Shown here: positions 1-12,434 of the stretch, piece after piece | Layout: every line of letters starts with the position of its first letter | Numbering within the stretch: position 1 is the stretch's first letter | DNA from: Hydractinia symbiolongicarpus | Taxonomy: Eukaryota > Cnidaria > Hydrozoa > Anthoathecata > Hydractiniidae | Assembly (NCBI RefSeq): GCF_029227915.1 | Contig: NC_079878.1 | Location: forward strand, 24,205,501 to 24,269,500 | Length of the DNA: 64,000 nucleotides | Reading direction: 5' to 3' | Program-made: the position numbers and the translations under genes | The notes under the pieces: generated by a model | Databases searched by the model: none | What the model saw: the letters and a program-made list of their open reading frames with translations, nothing else | Told to the model about the DNA's origin: nothing

Positions 1-271
1 TGTTTTTCATGTAGTGATTTTTCAGTTTGTCACTAATCTGTTGTTTCTATATTATTTTAAAATATAATTTTAAACTTTTTCCTATTGCATTTTTTTACAG
101 ACTTTCATTTACACATTTTTAACAAATGACTGTAAACAAGTGCTATAGTTTGATTTAAGAAAAGAGTTGCTGTGTGGATCTAAATTTCAACACATTCCGT
201 TTTCCATATATTATTATGTTGGTTAATAGTTTATTATTTATAACATTTAGTACAATTACATTATATAAACA
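1..271. other. upstream flank of LPCAT3-like gene
   Basis: AT-rich sequence immediately before the first coding exon of the acyltransferase gene. It should contain the promoter and 5' UTR, but I see no recognisable core promoter element beyond generic TA-rich tracts. No coding signal. Confidence 0.5.
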
Positions 272-3200
272 ATGGAGCTGAATATTGAGGATTTTAATCG
301 ACAAATTAATTCTGCACTGGTTGGCGGAAAACGCGGCTTTGAATTTATTGATGTTGATGTGCTAGCAAAAATGATAGGAGCTTCGGAAGTTGCTCTTCGA
401 TTTCTCATTGGAGTATTTGCAGGTATGGTATTCAATGATTTATTTAATTTTTATAAAACTTTGCCATTGTGTTTTTTTAATTTTAGTTAAAGCAGTTGTG
501 ATTTCTGTAGTCTAGTCTGGATGATTCGATATTCCATGTTGAGATTTTTTTTATTTAAAGTGAATTTTGTTGTGGTTGTTGTTGTTATAGTATATAATAC
601 ACAATGCTGTCGAACTTTTTTTTGTCTAGCATAAATTTTACTAGCCATATAAACTATAATCCCTAAAATTAAGGCTAAATAAAATAAAATGTTGTTATAG
701 AACAAAAGAATTTCTTAAGCAAAAACTTTTTTTTTTTTGAAATCATATACCAATGCAAAATATAAATTCTCTTGGCTAACTCCATATGCAAAAACAAGAT
801 TTGTTTAAATTTAAAATGTTTTGCAGATTGCAACCAATTGCATTTTTGTGCAGTAAACATCTGTATTATTGTTTTTTAGGTTTCCCACTTGCATTCATCT
901 ACTTATATATGTCCAACCTTAGTGTTTACAGAAAGGTAGTGTACATAATTGCTGTAGGCATTGCAGCTTTTAATGATAAATTTGATAAAGTTTTTTTATG
1001 TATGCAAACCTTGAATAAAAATGCACAATTTTTAAAATTATAGCTTTTTTTTTATACCATTTTTGAGTACCGCCTAGAATTTTATGCAGTGATTTCGCTG
1101 ACTGCCCATTTTATTGCGCTGTTATCATAGTTATAATAACTCTAATGTTTGACTGAGAATAATCTGCTAACAAAAGAATCAAAGTATTTTTTTAAATTAA
1201 AAAGTATTGTTAGGGGTAAAGTAATGTATGTATGCAGTGTTAATGTATTTGTATTTTTTGTTTTTTAGCATGTTTATTTTATATTCACTGGAGTTCTGAT
1301 CAACTATTTTTGCTTTGGTACGACTTTATTGTTTATATAAGTTTCAACAACAAGAGATTAGCATTTTTATTAGCTACTATGTAATAGTTATTATTAAATT
1401 GTTTATGTATAACAAGAAATAGTAATGATACATGTTGTGTTGTTACTATGTCTTTAAATGAGTGGCAAAAAAATTAATTTACCTTACCATTTTTTTTTAT
1501 ATTGTAGGGTCAGATTTTGTGTACAACCTGTTCAGTATTTTAGTGTCATATGCTAGCATAGCATGGTTTGGTGGTACAATATACAATGTGATATTTGCAT
1601 TCGTGTTTAATACTGTAAGACTATTTTCCTTATTTAACTTTCATATCTATACCCTCTTCTTTATGTGCATTAATTCATCTTTTTGAATTACCATTTAATT
1701 CTTCTGATTATCTTATTGCAAATTACCATTTTGAAAAATTAGAGTCTACAATTTTTCCCCACTAATTTACAATGAATAATTGCCCCACTCACTGGTTTAT
1801 TTCTATTAGGATAACTGCACTTTAATAATAATAGGCCCTATATAACTTCCACCTAGGACAGTTCCTTTTCAATAATTATTGACACCCCACTGCCATAACT
1901 CATATCTAAGACACTGCTCTGTATAATCTTAACGTAATAATTCCAATCTAAGATATTTTTTTTTATAAAACTTAATACCTATTTCTTCAATTTTTTTATG
2001 AACGTAAATACGAAATGTGTCTATAAAATGAACAGTGAAATTTATATTGTTATATCTATATTGTTATAATGGTATAACCAAACATCAGTAAAACTTAACA
2101 TATTATAAAAGTACAGTCTTAAAATTACAAGGTATTTTGGATTTTGTTAAAAAAATGACATGTCGGGTTGAAGAACATGCTAAGCAGAGTTACGGTGTTT
2201 ACAATAGTTATTGCATGTTTATAGCAAGATATTAGTTGGAGTTTATGCAAAGGGCAATTATCCAGGGGGAGTTATTCTAAGTGCAAAATGTCCAGGGGGC
2301 AATTATCCAGGGGGTATTAACAGCAGCAATTATTCAAAGGGAGAGGAGTATTGTCTTAGAACTGACAAAAACACAATAACATTTCAGTAAACTTATGTAC
2401 ATTTATCAACCAGGTAAAGACTGAAGTTTCTTGTTCAGATAGTCCAGGCTTCAAAAGTGATATTAAAAACAGAGCTTTTGATTAACATCAGTCAGAAATT
2501 AACATCTAGTTAATTAGCTCGCTAAATTTAACAGAGCGATAATTAAGGAGCTGTTGTTTTGAAAAATATGTGGAAATGTTTCTGCATGATTTCAAGTAAC
2601 AGATCTCAGTTATTGAACAAACTTCTCTCAAAATTTCATTTCGTTCATGTGGAAAAAACATTTACCACGTACTAAAATATTAGGTGCACATGATCACGAT
2701 CTTGGTAAACAGTTAATTCTTTTTATATGAGCAGCAGATTATCGGTAGACAATAAATTTATGTTAATTTGGCATAAGCTAGATAGTAGTTTCTTATCACA
2801 AGAAACAAGACACTTATCACATGATATTTTCATACTAAAGGAAAATTTTCCTCCCCAATCATTCTGAAACATCTTCCTGCTAACTGAGAAAATATTTTCC
2901 GAAAGAGTGACCCTAATTTTCTATAACAAGGTATGTTTACAGAATATATTTTTCATTGTTAGATCTACTTGTTGGCAGGCTACATTTTAAATGCATCAGA
3001 CGGTTATGATGTAAAGTGGACAACTCCGCAATGCATATTGTGTATGCGATTAATAGGTATGGAGAAAAACTTTTTTCTGTTTTACAGATACAATAATGCT
3101 CTATATTAAATTAGTTAGTGTGGATACCTAAACACTACAACAACATGCCAAAATTGGTTATAAACTTCCAAAACATGAACAGGGAGGATTCTTGTCTTTC

Positions 3201-6200
3201 TTTGTATACAATTAAAACGCTTAAGAATTTCAGCCACTTTTTCCTCAGTCACGGAAAATAAAAGTTCTCTCGCTTAATACCCTAATATTTCTTTTTCCTC
3301 TGCATTTCGGTCATGTGATTGCCATAACGTACACTGGATCCACGCTGACTATTATGATAGTTGTAGTTTTGAACTGGATATTAAATATTTGCACTTTTTA
3401 TATTATTAGTTCTCCTTATTTTGCTCTATGCCACTTAGGTTTAACATGGGATATTTATGATGGAATAAAGAAGAAAGTAAGTAAATAACAGTTTTTTTAA
3501 CAAGAGGAGAGCAATGAGAGATGATTTTCACAGTATATGTTAAAAAATGATATTTGCTAAGGAATAGAGAAATGCCTCTTATTATTTGTGAAAATTATTA
3601 TTTATGTAAATTATAATAACTTATTAATATGTATAATCATGTGTGAAGAAGTGTAGAGAAACTGCAATTGACGTAACCTTTCTCAAGTCATGTCTATCGA
3701 ATGGTTACTCACAATAGTTTATTTTTAAATCTTTAGTAGACTAACTTTACAAACAAACAAGACTAATGACAAAAGGTAACTTAATACATACCTCAACTGT
3801 AACAGATGAACAGTATTCTTATATATACATCATTTCAGTGTTTTGCAGCTTGTGTCAACTGCAGCAGATAACAGTGTTTTTGCATGTCATTTCAGTGCTT
3901 TGCAGCTAGTCTCAACTGTAATGGAGAAACAGTGATCTTGTATATTATTCAGTGTTTTGCAGAAAATCCCAATTGTAATAGATGAACCTTGTTCTTGTAT
4001 AATATTTCAGTGTTTTGCAGAAAATCCCAATTGTAATAGATGAACCTTGTTCTTGTATAATATTTCAGTGTTTTGCAGAAAATCCCAATTCTAATAGATG
4101 AACCTTGTTCTTGTATAATATTTCAGTGCTTTGCAGCTATCCTCAACGGTAACAAATAAACAGTGTTCTTGTATGTCATTTTGGTGTTTTGTAACTAATC
4201 GTAACTGTGACAAATGAACAGTGTCATATATGTATTATTAGAATGTTTTTTTAACTAACTTCAATTTTAACAGATAAACAATGTTATTCTGTGTCATTTT
4301 GGTGTGTTGTAGTTTGTCTCAACTATAACAAATAATTTTTCAGTGTTCTTGCAGGCGTAATGTGATTTGTACATTTTTAGGAACAGCTAAGTTCAGATCA
4401 AATAGATCATTGCATTGAAGTCAAACCGACCCTTATAGAGGTATGTTGCAACCTTTTATTTGATGTGAAAAGTTACTGTACAATTTACTGAATTGTGGGG
4501 GATGTAGTCATTTTCATTTCTTCTTTATATCTAGATATTTGGATTTTCCTATTGCTTTTGTGGATTTCTCGGTGGCCCACAGGTATGTTTGCTGACCATT
4601 TTACCAACAACATATGTAACATATTGCAGTAATATGGTATAGCATAATTTTCCTGCTTGTATTAGATCTTTACGTGTATTTCAGTTTTCTTAACACTTAC
4701 ACAGGATGCTTGTGCATGCTATAAGCTACTGTGCTAAGGTTGAATCTTTTACCATTGTCTTTCATTTTTTGAATCTATTGATAGAACAAACATTGTAGAT
4801 TTATAAACCTTTGTGGCAATAAAATACGTGACACAATTGATTAAAAGATACCCGTAGTTATTTTTTGTGGAACTTTGGAATTGATAAAGGCTCGTCATGC
4901 ATCGCAGAGAATGTTTGTTCTGTATAGTTTTTTTTTAACTTTGTTACTTGTCATTTAAGCGTACAGAACTGATTTAACTTCAATTACTTGCTTTAGTTTT
5001 CCTTCAAGCGTTACTTGAAGTTTGTTCAAAACTCCTTGGTTGATGACGAAGCATTAGATCAAATTTCAACTAGGTAAGGGTCATTTGTAGCTTATTATGC
5101 TAACATCTTTCCAGTGTATAGTGTATAGTTAAGTAGGCAATGTCTTATCTCCAATGCTACTGCTTGTTGGTTTTAGGTATTTTGAAAGTGCTAAGCGTTT
5201 TCTTGCAGCCTTTTGTGTGATGATTATGTACGCAGTATTTGATCCGTATTACCGTTGTGATGACCAACTTACTGCAGAATTTTTGGTAGGAGTAATAAAC
5301 ATTGCTTACATAAGGATTATCTCTTAGTAACACAACTTTGGTCTAACATAATTTTTTTAACCTTTTTTAGGACAAGCCGTTTCTTTGGAAAGTCTTACAG
5401 ATGGGATTAATATATTATGTCCAATTTTCAAAATATGTTATTGTCTGGTGGTTCTGTGTACGTAGCTAATCGCCTATAATACACAATTGTTCACAGAGTG
5501 TGAAAGTATAATCCTATCCAGGTTTAAGAGCAAAATTCCCCACCTAGCTTACTTTTGTTAATAATATTGAAGCAATTAAAAGGTGGAAAGACGCCACACT
5601 ATATCACTTCCATTTTCAAAGGCACTATCTTATAAACATTAAAGTTCTGGATGATTTTGTATTTTATGAATACTTACAATAGTTTACGCACTTTACCATT
5701 ATCTGCAAGTTTGTCTTACTATTTGTGTGTGAGAAATTAGCACACTGCGAAAATGTCAATTTCAATGTAAAGTACTAAAAAGTTGTTTTCCAAACCAAAA
5801 TCGCACCATTTATATATACGGTACATTGTATTAAAAAGGCGGATTTCTCTTTTTTTGTTTTAGCCTAGCATCTTAATTTATTAATTATTGTTAGAATAGT
5901 AAGAAAATTATCAGAAAGAGCTAACAGCCATCATCAGCCATCATGTAACAGGCATCACTCTTTCCTGTTTTTTTGACATGAATTGTGATAGGGAATTTTT
6001 GTAGATCAAAATCCTTACCAACACGGTGGTGGAAACTTTAAGTTTGGGGTGGATTATTTTTTGAAATTTTTTTTTTTTGAAAAAACCAAGAAGATGAACC
6101 TGCCCTGTTTCCTTTTGTACAACTTTACATGACAAAAAATTGAAATAGATATGGAAATACTTATATTCTACTTTTTCCCTTACAGGAAAGCATATGTATT

Positions 6201-9200
6201 TTAATTGGATTAAGCTATGAAGGAGTCGATAAGAACGGTTGTGCTAAGTGGAATGGACTGAGAAACTTCAAGTTGAGACAGTTCATCTTTGGCCCATTTT
6301 TTCAGGTAAGTTAATTGTCAGAAATTCTCTGAAAAAGAAAATTAGATGTAAATTGAGTGGAAACCCTCCCTCAATCTCCTGACTTACCTTAAAAAATGGA
6401 GTCTTCTCTAAAATCTGTTAAAACGACCTCAAAATGTTGACCCCTAAAATCATTTTGACATGTATATTTTTCTTTAAAGCAGTAATTTTTATTATAACTT
6501 TTTTAAAAAACACGTAGTAATCCTTTGTTTATTCTTCTTTCCTCCTTTTTTCTACTCTTTTGACCTATTTTTGTAGCAATTGCTGTTACTTCGCGAATTT
6601 ATCGGCCGACATAGACCCGCGATCCATCGGTTTCTCGACCCTGCGTACAGGCCGCTGAGGTCCGTTAAAGTGCAAGTAGACAGACACGAAGAAAAAATTG
6701 TTTGAAAAAAAACCCTAAGTAAATAAATAAGCTTTTGAGTTCTTAATCATAAAGAATTTTATCTTTCTTTAATTATGGTCGAATTCATGCAAATAAAATA
6801 AGTACCAAGACTTCAGTTTTCTGTTTTATACCTTAGAAAATATAACAGTGAAAATGAACATTCAAAAAATACTTTGAGTTGATACCCAGCTTGAAACTGT
6901 TGTCCTTGTTCCAATATCTGAAAACCGCACTATAGAGGAAGGGGTCCGCCAGGTGTTCGAGGGGCAAACGTTCTATGCACATAATTGTAGAGGCCGCGAT
7001 CATGTGTGTGGTCGATTTTCATTTGATTCTACTAAAAATGCGCGTTTTCAGCATGATCATTGCATAAATTTTTTTATGTTTTAGGACATCATTGAGAGCT
7101 TCAACATCAATACTAATCAATGGGCTGGAAGGTTTGTTGTTCTGTATTTCTTATACGGCCATAAAGTCATATATATAGGGTGCCCAATCCACATAGACAA
7201 CCTGGATAAGTGAAATACCTTGGACTTTTTCTACACCAAGAAAATACTTCACAAGCGTAGTGTTTAATAAGTAGACCTGAACAGTTACCATATTGTTGAT
7301 ATTGTTGTTGAAGTGTAGATGACTTTAGTGTCGCTTTTAAATGGTATGGTTGCTCCTAAAAACAAAAGAAATTTTAGATCATGTAGCAAAATATTCAGTA
7401 ATATGCACAGCGTTGTAGACAGACTTTCTTATGAATTGGTTTGTCCATCTCTTAAAGCTAAGTCATTTATTCTAATTTCTTGCTTGTTACGTTGCATTGC
7501 CTTCCTTGCGAAAAGTGTTAAAGCCCCTGGGCTTTTTCAGTTGCTTTTCTGTGTAAAAAACCTTCAAACTATAATCTTGATATGTCTAAATAGATGAATT
7601 CCTTTGTTAACATTTATAGCGGTGAGCTATTTCGGCCCTGGCATCTGCGTGACCGATGAAGCAAATTCATTTTCAATTCATTTCGTTAGAACTTTAAATG
7701 CATTCAAATAAATCATAAGGCATCAATCTACACTTGATAATAGTTTCAGTGAGAAGAAATCCACAGGAACAGCCCTCTTCTCACCAAATCTTAGCATGTT
7801 TTAACCTCCCACGCCTCCCACGCAAATGCCAACGCCAAAGAGCTAATCGCTGAAAAGTAAACAAATAACGTCACAGGGGAATTCATCTATAGTTGTTGGT
7901 CATATGGTAAGAGGGTAATGATGTAAAGCCAACCTGTTTTCTTATCATTTAGTTAGGATAGTGGCACTTGTAATCAACTTGTTTTTTCTTGTACAGGTAT
8001 TTGTTCCGCCGTTTAAAATTTCTAAACAACAAAACTTTATCACATGTGCTGACGTTACTTTACCTTTCTGTATGGCATGGTTTTTATGTTGGCTATTTTA
8101 TCATGTTTACGATGGAGTTTCTAAGTGTTATTGCAGAGCGACAGGTGAGAGTTTCATCATCTTCTTTGCAAAGAATTTCAATGTCCTCTTTGCAAGAAGG
8201 AGTAATGGTTAAGAAGCAGAAACTGAAAAAAGATATTGCTTAACCTGTAGGTGAAGCAGAAACACAAGTATTTTGTTGTTTATTTTTTGAGTAGTTTCCA
8301 TAATATTTTAGTGCAACCAACCATTTTTTAACCAAGTCCTAAATTGAAAAACGTGTTAGTTTTGATGTGATAAAAAATAATACCACGGTATCATATTTAA
8401 TAGGGATAAGAAGTAAAGCGCTTAATGCAAAGGAATTAGAGTTTTTTTAAGAACTAGGTTAACCTTGTAAATTTTAGTGAAAGGTTTTTTTGTCTAATTT
8501 GTAGCTGTGCTTTGCCTGCAGAAATATGTTTGGAATGACGTTTTCAGAGCTTCCATTGCTGTTGAGAATACCGGTTCATGTGTTTGGTGCCGTGTTTAAA
8601 TTTTTATCGTGTGGATTTTTTGTACAATCTTTTATGTTGTTGAGATGGAGACGCATCAAAGTGGTATGTATAGATGTGTTTTTTGTTTTCTCTTCTACAG
8701 GATTTAACGTTCATTTAAGGTTATTGAATATCACGGTTCACTTAATATTTGCTTTTAAGTTTTTTTATTTCACTCAAAGAAGAACGACAAACCAGGTCAA
8801 CTTGTGGTGCGTTATGTTGTTTTATACTTTATCATAAAAAAGGATTTGGAAATTATCACGATTTCAATTTATTGTGTCCTCTTTTTTAAATGGGAAAGTT
8901 TCTGGCACTAAAAGTTGTTTTGAATGCGTTCATAGTAGGTATTATTTTTCAGGTTTATTCGTCCGTATATTACTGGCCTGTAATTGTTCTCTTGACGTGT
9001 ATCGTGGTTATTGTACCGACACTCACATTGTTGACGAAAAAATTAAAACGGTAAGAAAAAATATTTTTTCTGAAGTTTCTCGAACATGAGAATAATGATA
9101 ATTTAATAGGATTTAATAAGATTCTTCTCTCATCATATAAAAAAAAAATAATAATAAAAAATTTGCATTGTTTCAGGAAAACGTAAAGCAATCAGTAAAT

Positions 9201-9305
9201 TCGATATAAAATTTCCTAGAATATTTATTGAAATCTCGATAATATATAATGAAAATAAAGAGATTGTTTCTGTTTTTCAGGAAACAAGATAAGAAGAATG
9301 AGTAG
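272..9305 (+). CDS. LPCAT3: lysophospholipid acyltransferase 5 (MBOAT5/LPCAT3-like), 17 exons
   Basis: Membrane-bound O-acyltransferase that would re-acylate lysophosphatidylcholine and related lysolipids in the ER (Lands cycle). Coding exons fit GT-AG rules and phase: 272-422, 880-935, 1269-1317, 1508-1614, 2963-3056, 3439-3476, 4381-4440, 4535-4582, 4997-5073, 5177-5285, 5371-5457, 6186-6305, 7085-7131, 7997-8144, 8505-8663, 8953-9050, 9281-9305. Together they give 1473 nt, 490 residues, against 487 for human LPCAT3. The MBOAT catalytic region is visible: NTNQW near residue 341, followed by RRLKFLNNK and SVWHGFYVGYF with the active-site His near 375. Many hydrophobic segments run throughout. 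The last residues are KKNE, a KKxx dilysine ER-retrieval signal as in vertebrate LPCAT3. The first ATG starts a hydrophilic N-terminus matching family length. No disabling change seen. An unexplained extra exon-like block lies in intron 12 (separate entry). The family call is firm; choice of LPCAT3 over other MBOATs rests on length, WHG context and tail. Confidence 0.93.
1770..2340. repeat. degenerate inverted-repeat element in intron 4 of LPCAT3-like gene
   Basis: The left side carries GAATAATTGCCCC (about 1774) and the right side carries the inverse, GCAATTATTCAAAGGG (about 2325). In between are two copies of GGGCAATTATCCAGGGGG (about 2251 and 2297). This is the layout of a nonautonomous DNA element with G-rich subterminal repeats, analogous in design to the element at 45512-46867. 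Edges are approximate. Confidence 0.35.
3835..4350 (+). repeat. tandem array, period about 59 bp, in intron 6 of LPCAT3-like gene
   Basis: About nine units, the central three almost identical, each opening with TTTCAGTGTTTTGCAG followed by a CAACTGTAAYAGATGAACAG-like stretch and a TTCTTGTAT tail. Each unit contains two acceptor-like CAG ends. The array stops about 30 bp before the true acceptor of exon 7 (4381). Confidence 0.8.
6577..6705 (+). CDS. possible alternative terminal exon (or stray exon) in intron 12 of LPCAT3-like gene
   Basis: A long pyrimidine tract and TTTTTGTAG precede a 129-nt open stretch that ends in TGA at 6703-6705. It is in phase 0, matching the end of exon 12 (6305). 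It encodes 42 residues, including REFIGRHRPAIHRFLDPAY, is GC-richer than the surrounding intron, and is followed within 100 bp by AATAAA-like signals. Joined to exons 1-12 it would give a 374-residue protein lacking the catalytic-His exon. I do not recognise the peptide. It could instead be an exon of an unrelated transcript or a relic. Confidence 0.35.
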   Translation, partial: QLLLLREFIGRHRPAIHRFLDPAYRPLRSVKVQVDRHEEKIV

Positions 9306-10516
9306 TTGATAAGGAGTCTGGTAATTAACTTGGTAAGGAGTGTGTGTGGTAATCAATAACTTTGAAATTTTTAATATATCAAAAATTTAACGACAACTTT
9401 TAATGTTTATGTTTTTAAAGAATATTTTAAAAAATGATAAATAAAAATAACAAGAATTAGAGGTAGAATTTTTCTCGGCCAAATTGATAATTGAACGGCC
9501 AAAAGCATTTTTATGTATTATGTAATTTATTTGAAATTTATGAATTTTTATTTTATACTTGAATTATGATATAATGTATTTAATTTACGTTATATAACTT
9601 TAGAGATAATTAAAATTATAGAAGAAAATGCGGATAGGAAGGAATGAATTATTACGAATACTCGGGGGAGATGGAGGGGGAAGGGGTCCCCTAGTATAAA
9701 AAGGTTGATGTGTGCAATAATTCATTTATTTTTATCCTTCCCCCTCCTCTACTAAGTGAGGTGAGATAAATGCCATCAACAACATTCACGTGAAATAACA
9801 CCCCAAAATTTTCAGCAGTAAAAACATGTGTTGTCAAAGAAAATGATGACGTCATAGAAATTTTTTGACGTCGGCAAATTTTATCTCCACCATTCAGTTC
9901 ATTTAATGCTATTCAATATTTTCGCTTAAATTATGTTTGGGCTGTTTAACCTCCCCCCTCCCCCCTTTACCCCACTTGCACCCAAAGAAGTGTTAAATTT
10001 AACAAAAATGTTCTGGTCTAGTATCAGCTTTTAGAAATTTTATGGTTAGTCTCATTTGTACGAGTTCTATCGTAACTAATGACGGCTTTGTTTTGTTCAG
10101 AGATTAAAGCAAATTGTAATTTTTGAACAGATAGCGTATGTACGCCTGAAGAACATTCAAGCGAATTATAGACTTGTATTATTTTATATTTATATATTAT
10201 GTTTTTGAAATGAGATATAAAAATGAAAAGTACTTGTAGAAAACATATCGTTGAAAAACATAGTTTATTGGTTAAATTTGATCTATTTATTTTTTCTGGT
10301 GTCCTTTTTGTCGACAACACAAGTTCTCATGATTTTTGAGATATTCTTCTTATCAGTCAGAAGTCTGAGGGCCCTAAATTTTCTATGTTTTTTTATAAAC
10401 AGCTTCGAAAAAGCATGAAGAATTTGGTATAACAGTAACTATAAACGTTGATTCTATCGTTTTTGATATTTTTTAGTACATTATTTATTTAAGGCAACGT
10501 AAATATAATAATCACA
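9306..10516. other. intergenic, LPCAT3-like to PI synthase-like
   Basis: AT-rich, no convincing coding signal. Possible polyadenylation hexamers for the upstream gene lie near 9440. A purine-rich block around 9661-9690 and a complementary pyrimidine block around 9737-9755 form an imperfect inverted repeat; another C/T-rich tract lies at 9945-9970. Two TGACGTC motifs lie near 9846-9870. Confidence 0.5.
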
Positions 10517-11546
10517 ATGATAAAAATGAAAAGATACACAGACATTTTGTTGTACGTACCAAACTTGATCGGTTATCTTCGCATTCTGCTTCTTCTTGTT
10601 GGTTGTTGCATGCACAGTGAAGTTCACTTTATCGTGTTTATCATTATCTCTGCAGCTCTTGATGTTACAGGTAAATTTTGTTATTAATTGCTAGTTATGC
10701 TGGCATGGTCTGTACTCTGAAAACTTTAGAAATTTCCTGAAATTTCAGGCATAATTTTTTTTCCTGGAAATTTTTTGTTAAGATGTTGCATCGTTGATGG
10801 CCCAATTTTTTTTTTTGATCTTCATCATGTAAGGCTAAATAATAATTTAGGACATTTTGTTATTTTTTATTATTTTTTTTATATTTAAAAGATGGCGAGA
10901 AACTTAATAGCCAACCTAATAACCAAACAGTAGCTGAATAAAACAACAAAAAATAAATGCCAGTGCAAAGTTTTGTAGTACAAGCATATATAACGTATCT
11001 CGCCACCCTGAAAGTTAAAAATTCTTGTATGGTTTTTTTGACGTTCTAAGTACCTATATAACTTGGAATGTTTTTTTTTGTGTCGTCTTTCATGATCAGT
11101 AGGTTGGCAAGTGAAATTTTGCCTGCATGTGCGGCCATTTTTTACCACAAACTTTATTGTCTGTTATGTAGAGCATGCCACTCTGACGGTTTCAGACTTG
11201 TATTAAAAAATATTTTCGTTGTTTAGATGGCATTGCAGCTCGCCAACTGCGACAAGAAAGTGCTTTTGGTGAATGGTTTGATATTGTCATAGATTTGTTT
11301 ACGCGTGGTTTGTTATGGTCCTGGTCTTTCCCTTTGTTCGGTTTTCTCGTATTTGGGTTTGAATTTTTAGTGTTTGTTTCCGTACACTGTTCGGGGTATT
11401 CTTGGCAGAACAAGAAAAGGGAGATGCATTGGTTAGCGTCGTTGACGGTTAGTAAGGGTTTTAAAACGCCTTTTGGGGTTGTAGCTATGATTGGGCTGTG
11501 GGTTCTGCCTGTGTTATTGTTATGTGTACACTCATGCACTCGATAA
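10517..11546 (+). CDS. CDP-alcohol phosphatidyltransferase, PI synthase-like, 2 exons
   Basis: Would transfer a phosphatidyl group from CDP-diacylglycerol to an alcohol, probably inositol, at the ER membrane. Exons are 10517-10670 and 11227-11546, joined in phase 1, giving 157 residues. The family signature is complete: D49-x2-D52-G53-x2-A56-R57, then eight residues, G66-x3-D70-x3-D74. The stretch LYVPNLIGYLRI resembles the N-terminus of animal PI synthase (CDIPT). Downstream are three hydrophobic segments (about 79-97, 130-150 and one weaker). The protein is shorter than CDIPT (about 213 residues), and one frame over from its stop, at about 11528-11610, a membrane-like stretch (DFVVCLIGPFVF) remains open. 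A one-base error or real truncation could hide a longer C-terminus. The upstream neighbour is also a phospholipid enzyme. Alternative: another CDP-OH-P transferase such as a phosphatidylglycerophosphate-type enzyme. Confidence 0.8.
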
Positions 11547-11689
11547 AAGATTTTGTAGTTTGTTTGATTGGTCCTTTTGTGTTCATGTCATGCCGTTTGT
11601 TTTACCGTTTTTAATTTTGTGTCGTGCGCATTGTGCGTTTGTGGAATTATGTTTTTTGAAAAATCATGTCTTGATGCTCCTAGAGTGTT

Positions 11690-12165
11690 CGATTCAACGG
11701 GAATAATGTTCGTTGCAATAGGAATACTGAATGTTCGTTGCAATAGGAATACTGATTGTTCGTTGCAATAGGAATACTGAATGTTCGTTGCAATAGGAAT
11801 ACTGAATGTTCGTTGCAATAGGAATACTGAATGTTTGTTGCAATAGAAATAGTAAATGTTCGTTGCAATAGGAATACTGCATGTTCGTTGCAATAGGAAT
11901 ACTGAATGTTTGTTGCAATAGGAATACTGAATGTTCGTTGCAATAGGAATACTGAATGTTTGTTGCAATAGGAATACTGAATGTTTGTTGCAATAGGAAT
12001 ACTGAATGTTCGTTGCAATAGGAATACTGAATGTTCGTTGCAATAGGAATACTGAATGTTCGTTGCAATAGGAATACTGAATGTTTGTTGCACTCGGAAT
12101 ACTGAATGTTTGTTGCACTCAGAATACTGAATGTTCGTTGCAATAGGAATACTGAATATGTCGAA
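11690..12165 (+). repeat. 25-bp minisatellite, about 18 units
   Basis: Direct tandem repeat with consensus TTCGTTGCAATAGGAATACT plus GAATG. Most units are identical; variants swap TTCG for TTTG, and the last few carry CACTC in place of CAATA. It begins about 145 bp after the PI synthase-like stop codon. Because 25 is not a multiple of three, all three minus-strand frames stay open across the array; these are repeat artefacts, not genes. Confidence 0.95.
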
Positions 12166-12434
12166 CTTGCTGTTGTGATTTACAAAAAAAACAAAATTTT
12201 AATTATTATACATTTTTATTTTCATATGTAAAACTATAATATATATCTTTTTAAAATAAAATAATTTAAATTCTAAATGTTTTATATATAACATGTTATT
12301 TCTCTTCACTATTCATATTTATCGTGTGTTACAATACCGACATAACCATAGTGGATTTTCTTTATGTTACAAAATTCTTTAACCGTTCTTGTTTTAAGTT
12401 TCCTAATATCGCAATAGTAAAATTATTATGAGCA

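Noticed and set aside
3835-4350. CRISPR-like array
   Set aside because: Direct contiguous tandem repeat with no unique spacers, in a eukaryotic intron.
11588-12143. Three long overlapping minus-strand frames (137-176 codons) rich in Ile, Ala, Thr, Tyr and Cys
   Set aside because: They are translations of the 25-bp minisatellite in three frames; the peptide periodicity simply follows the repeat.
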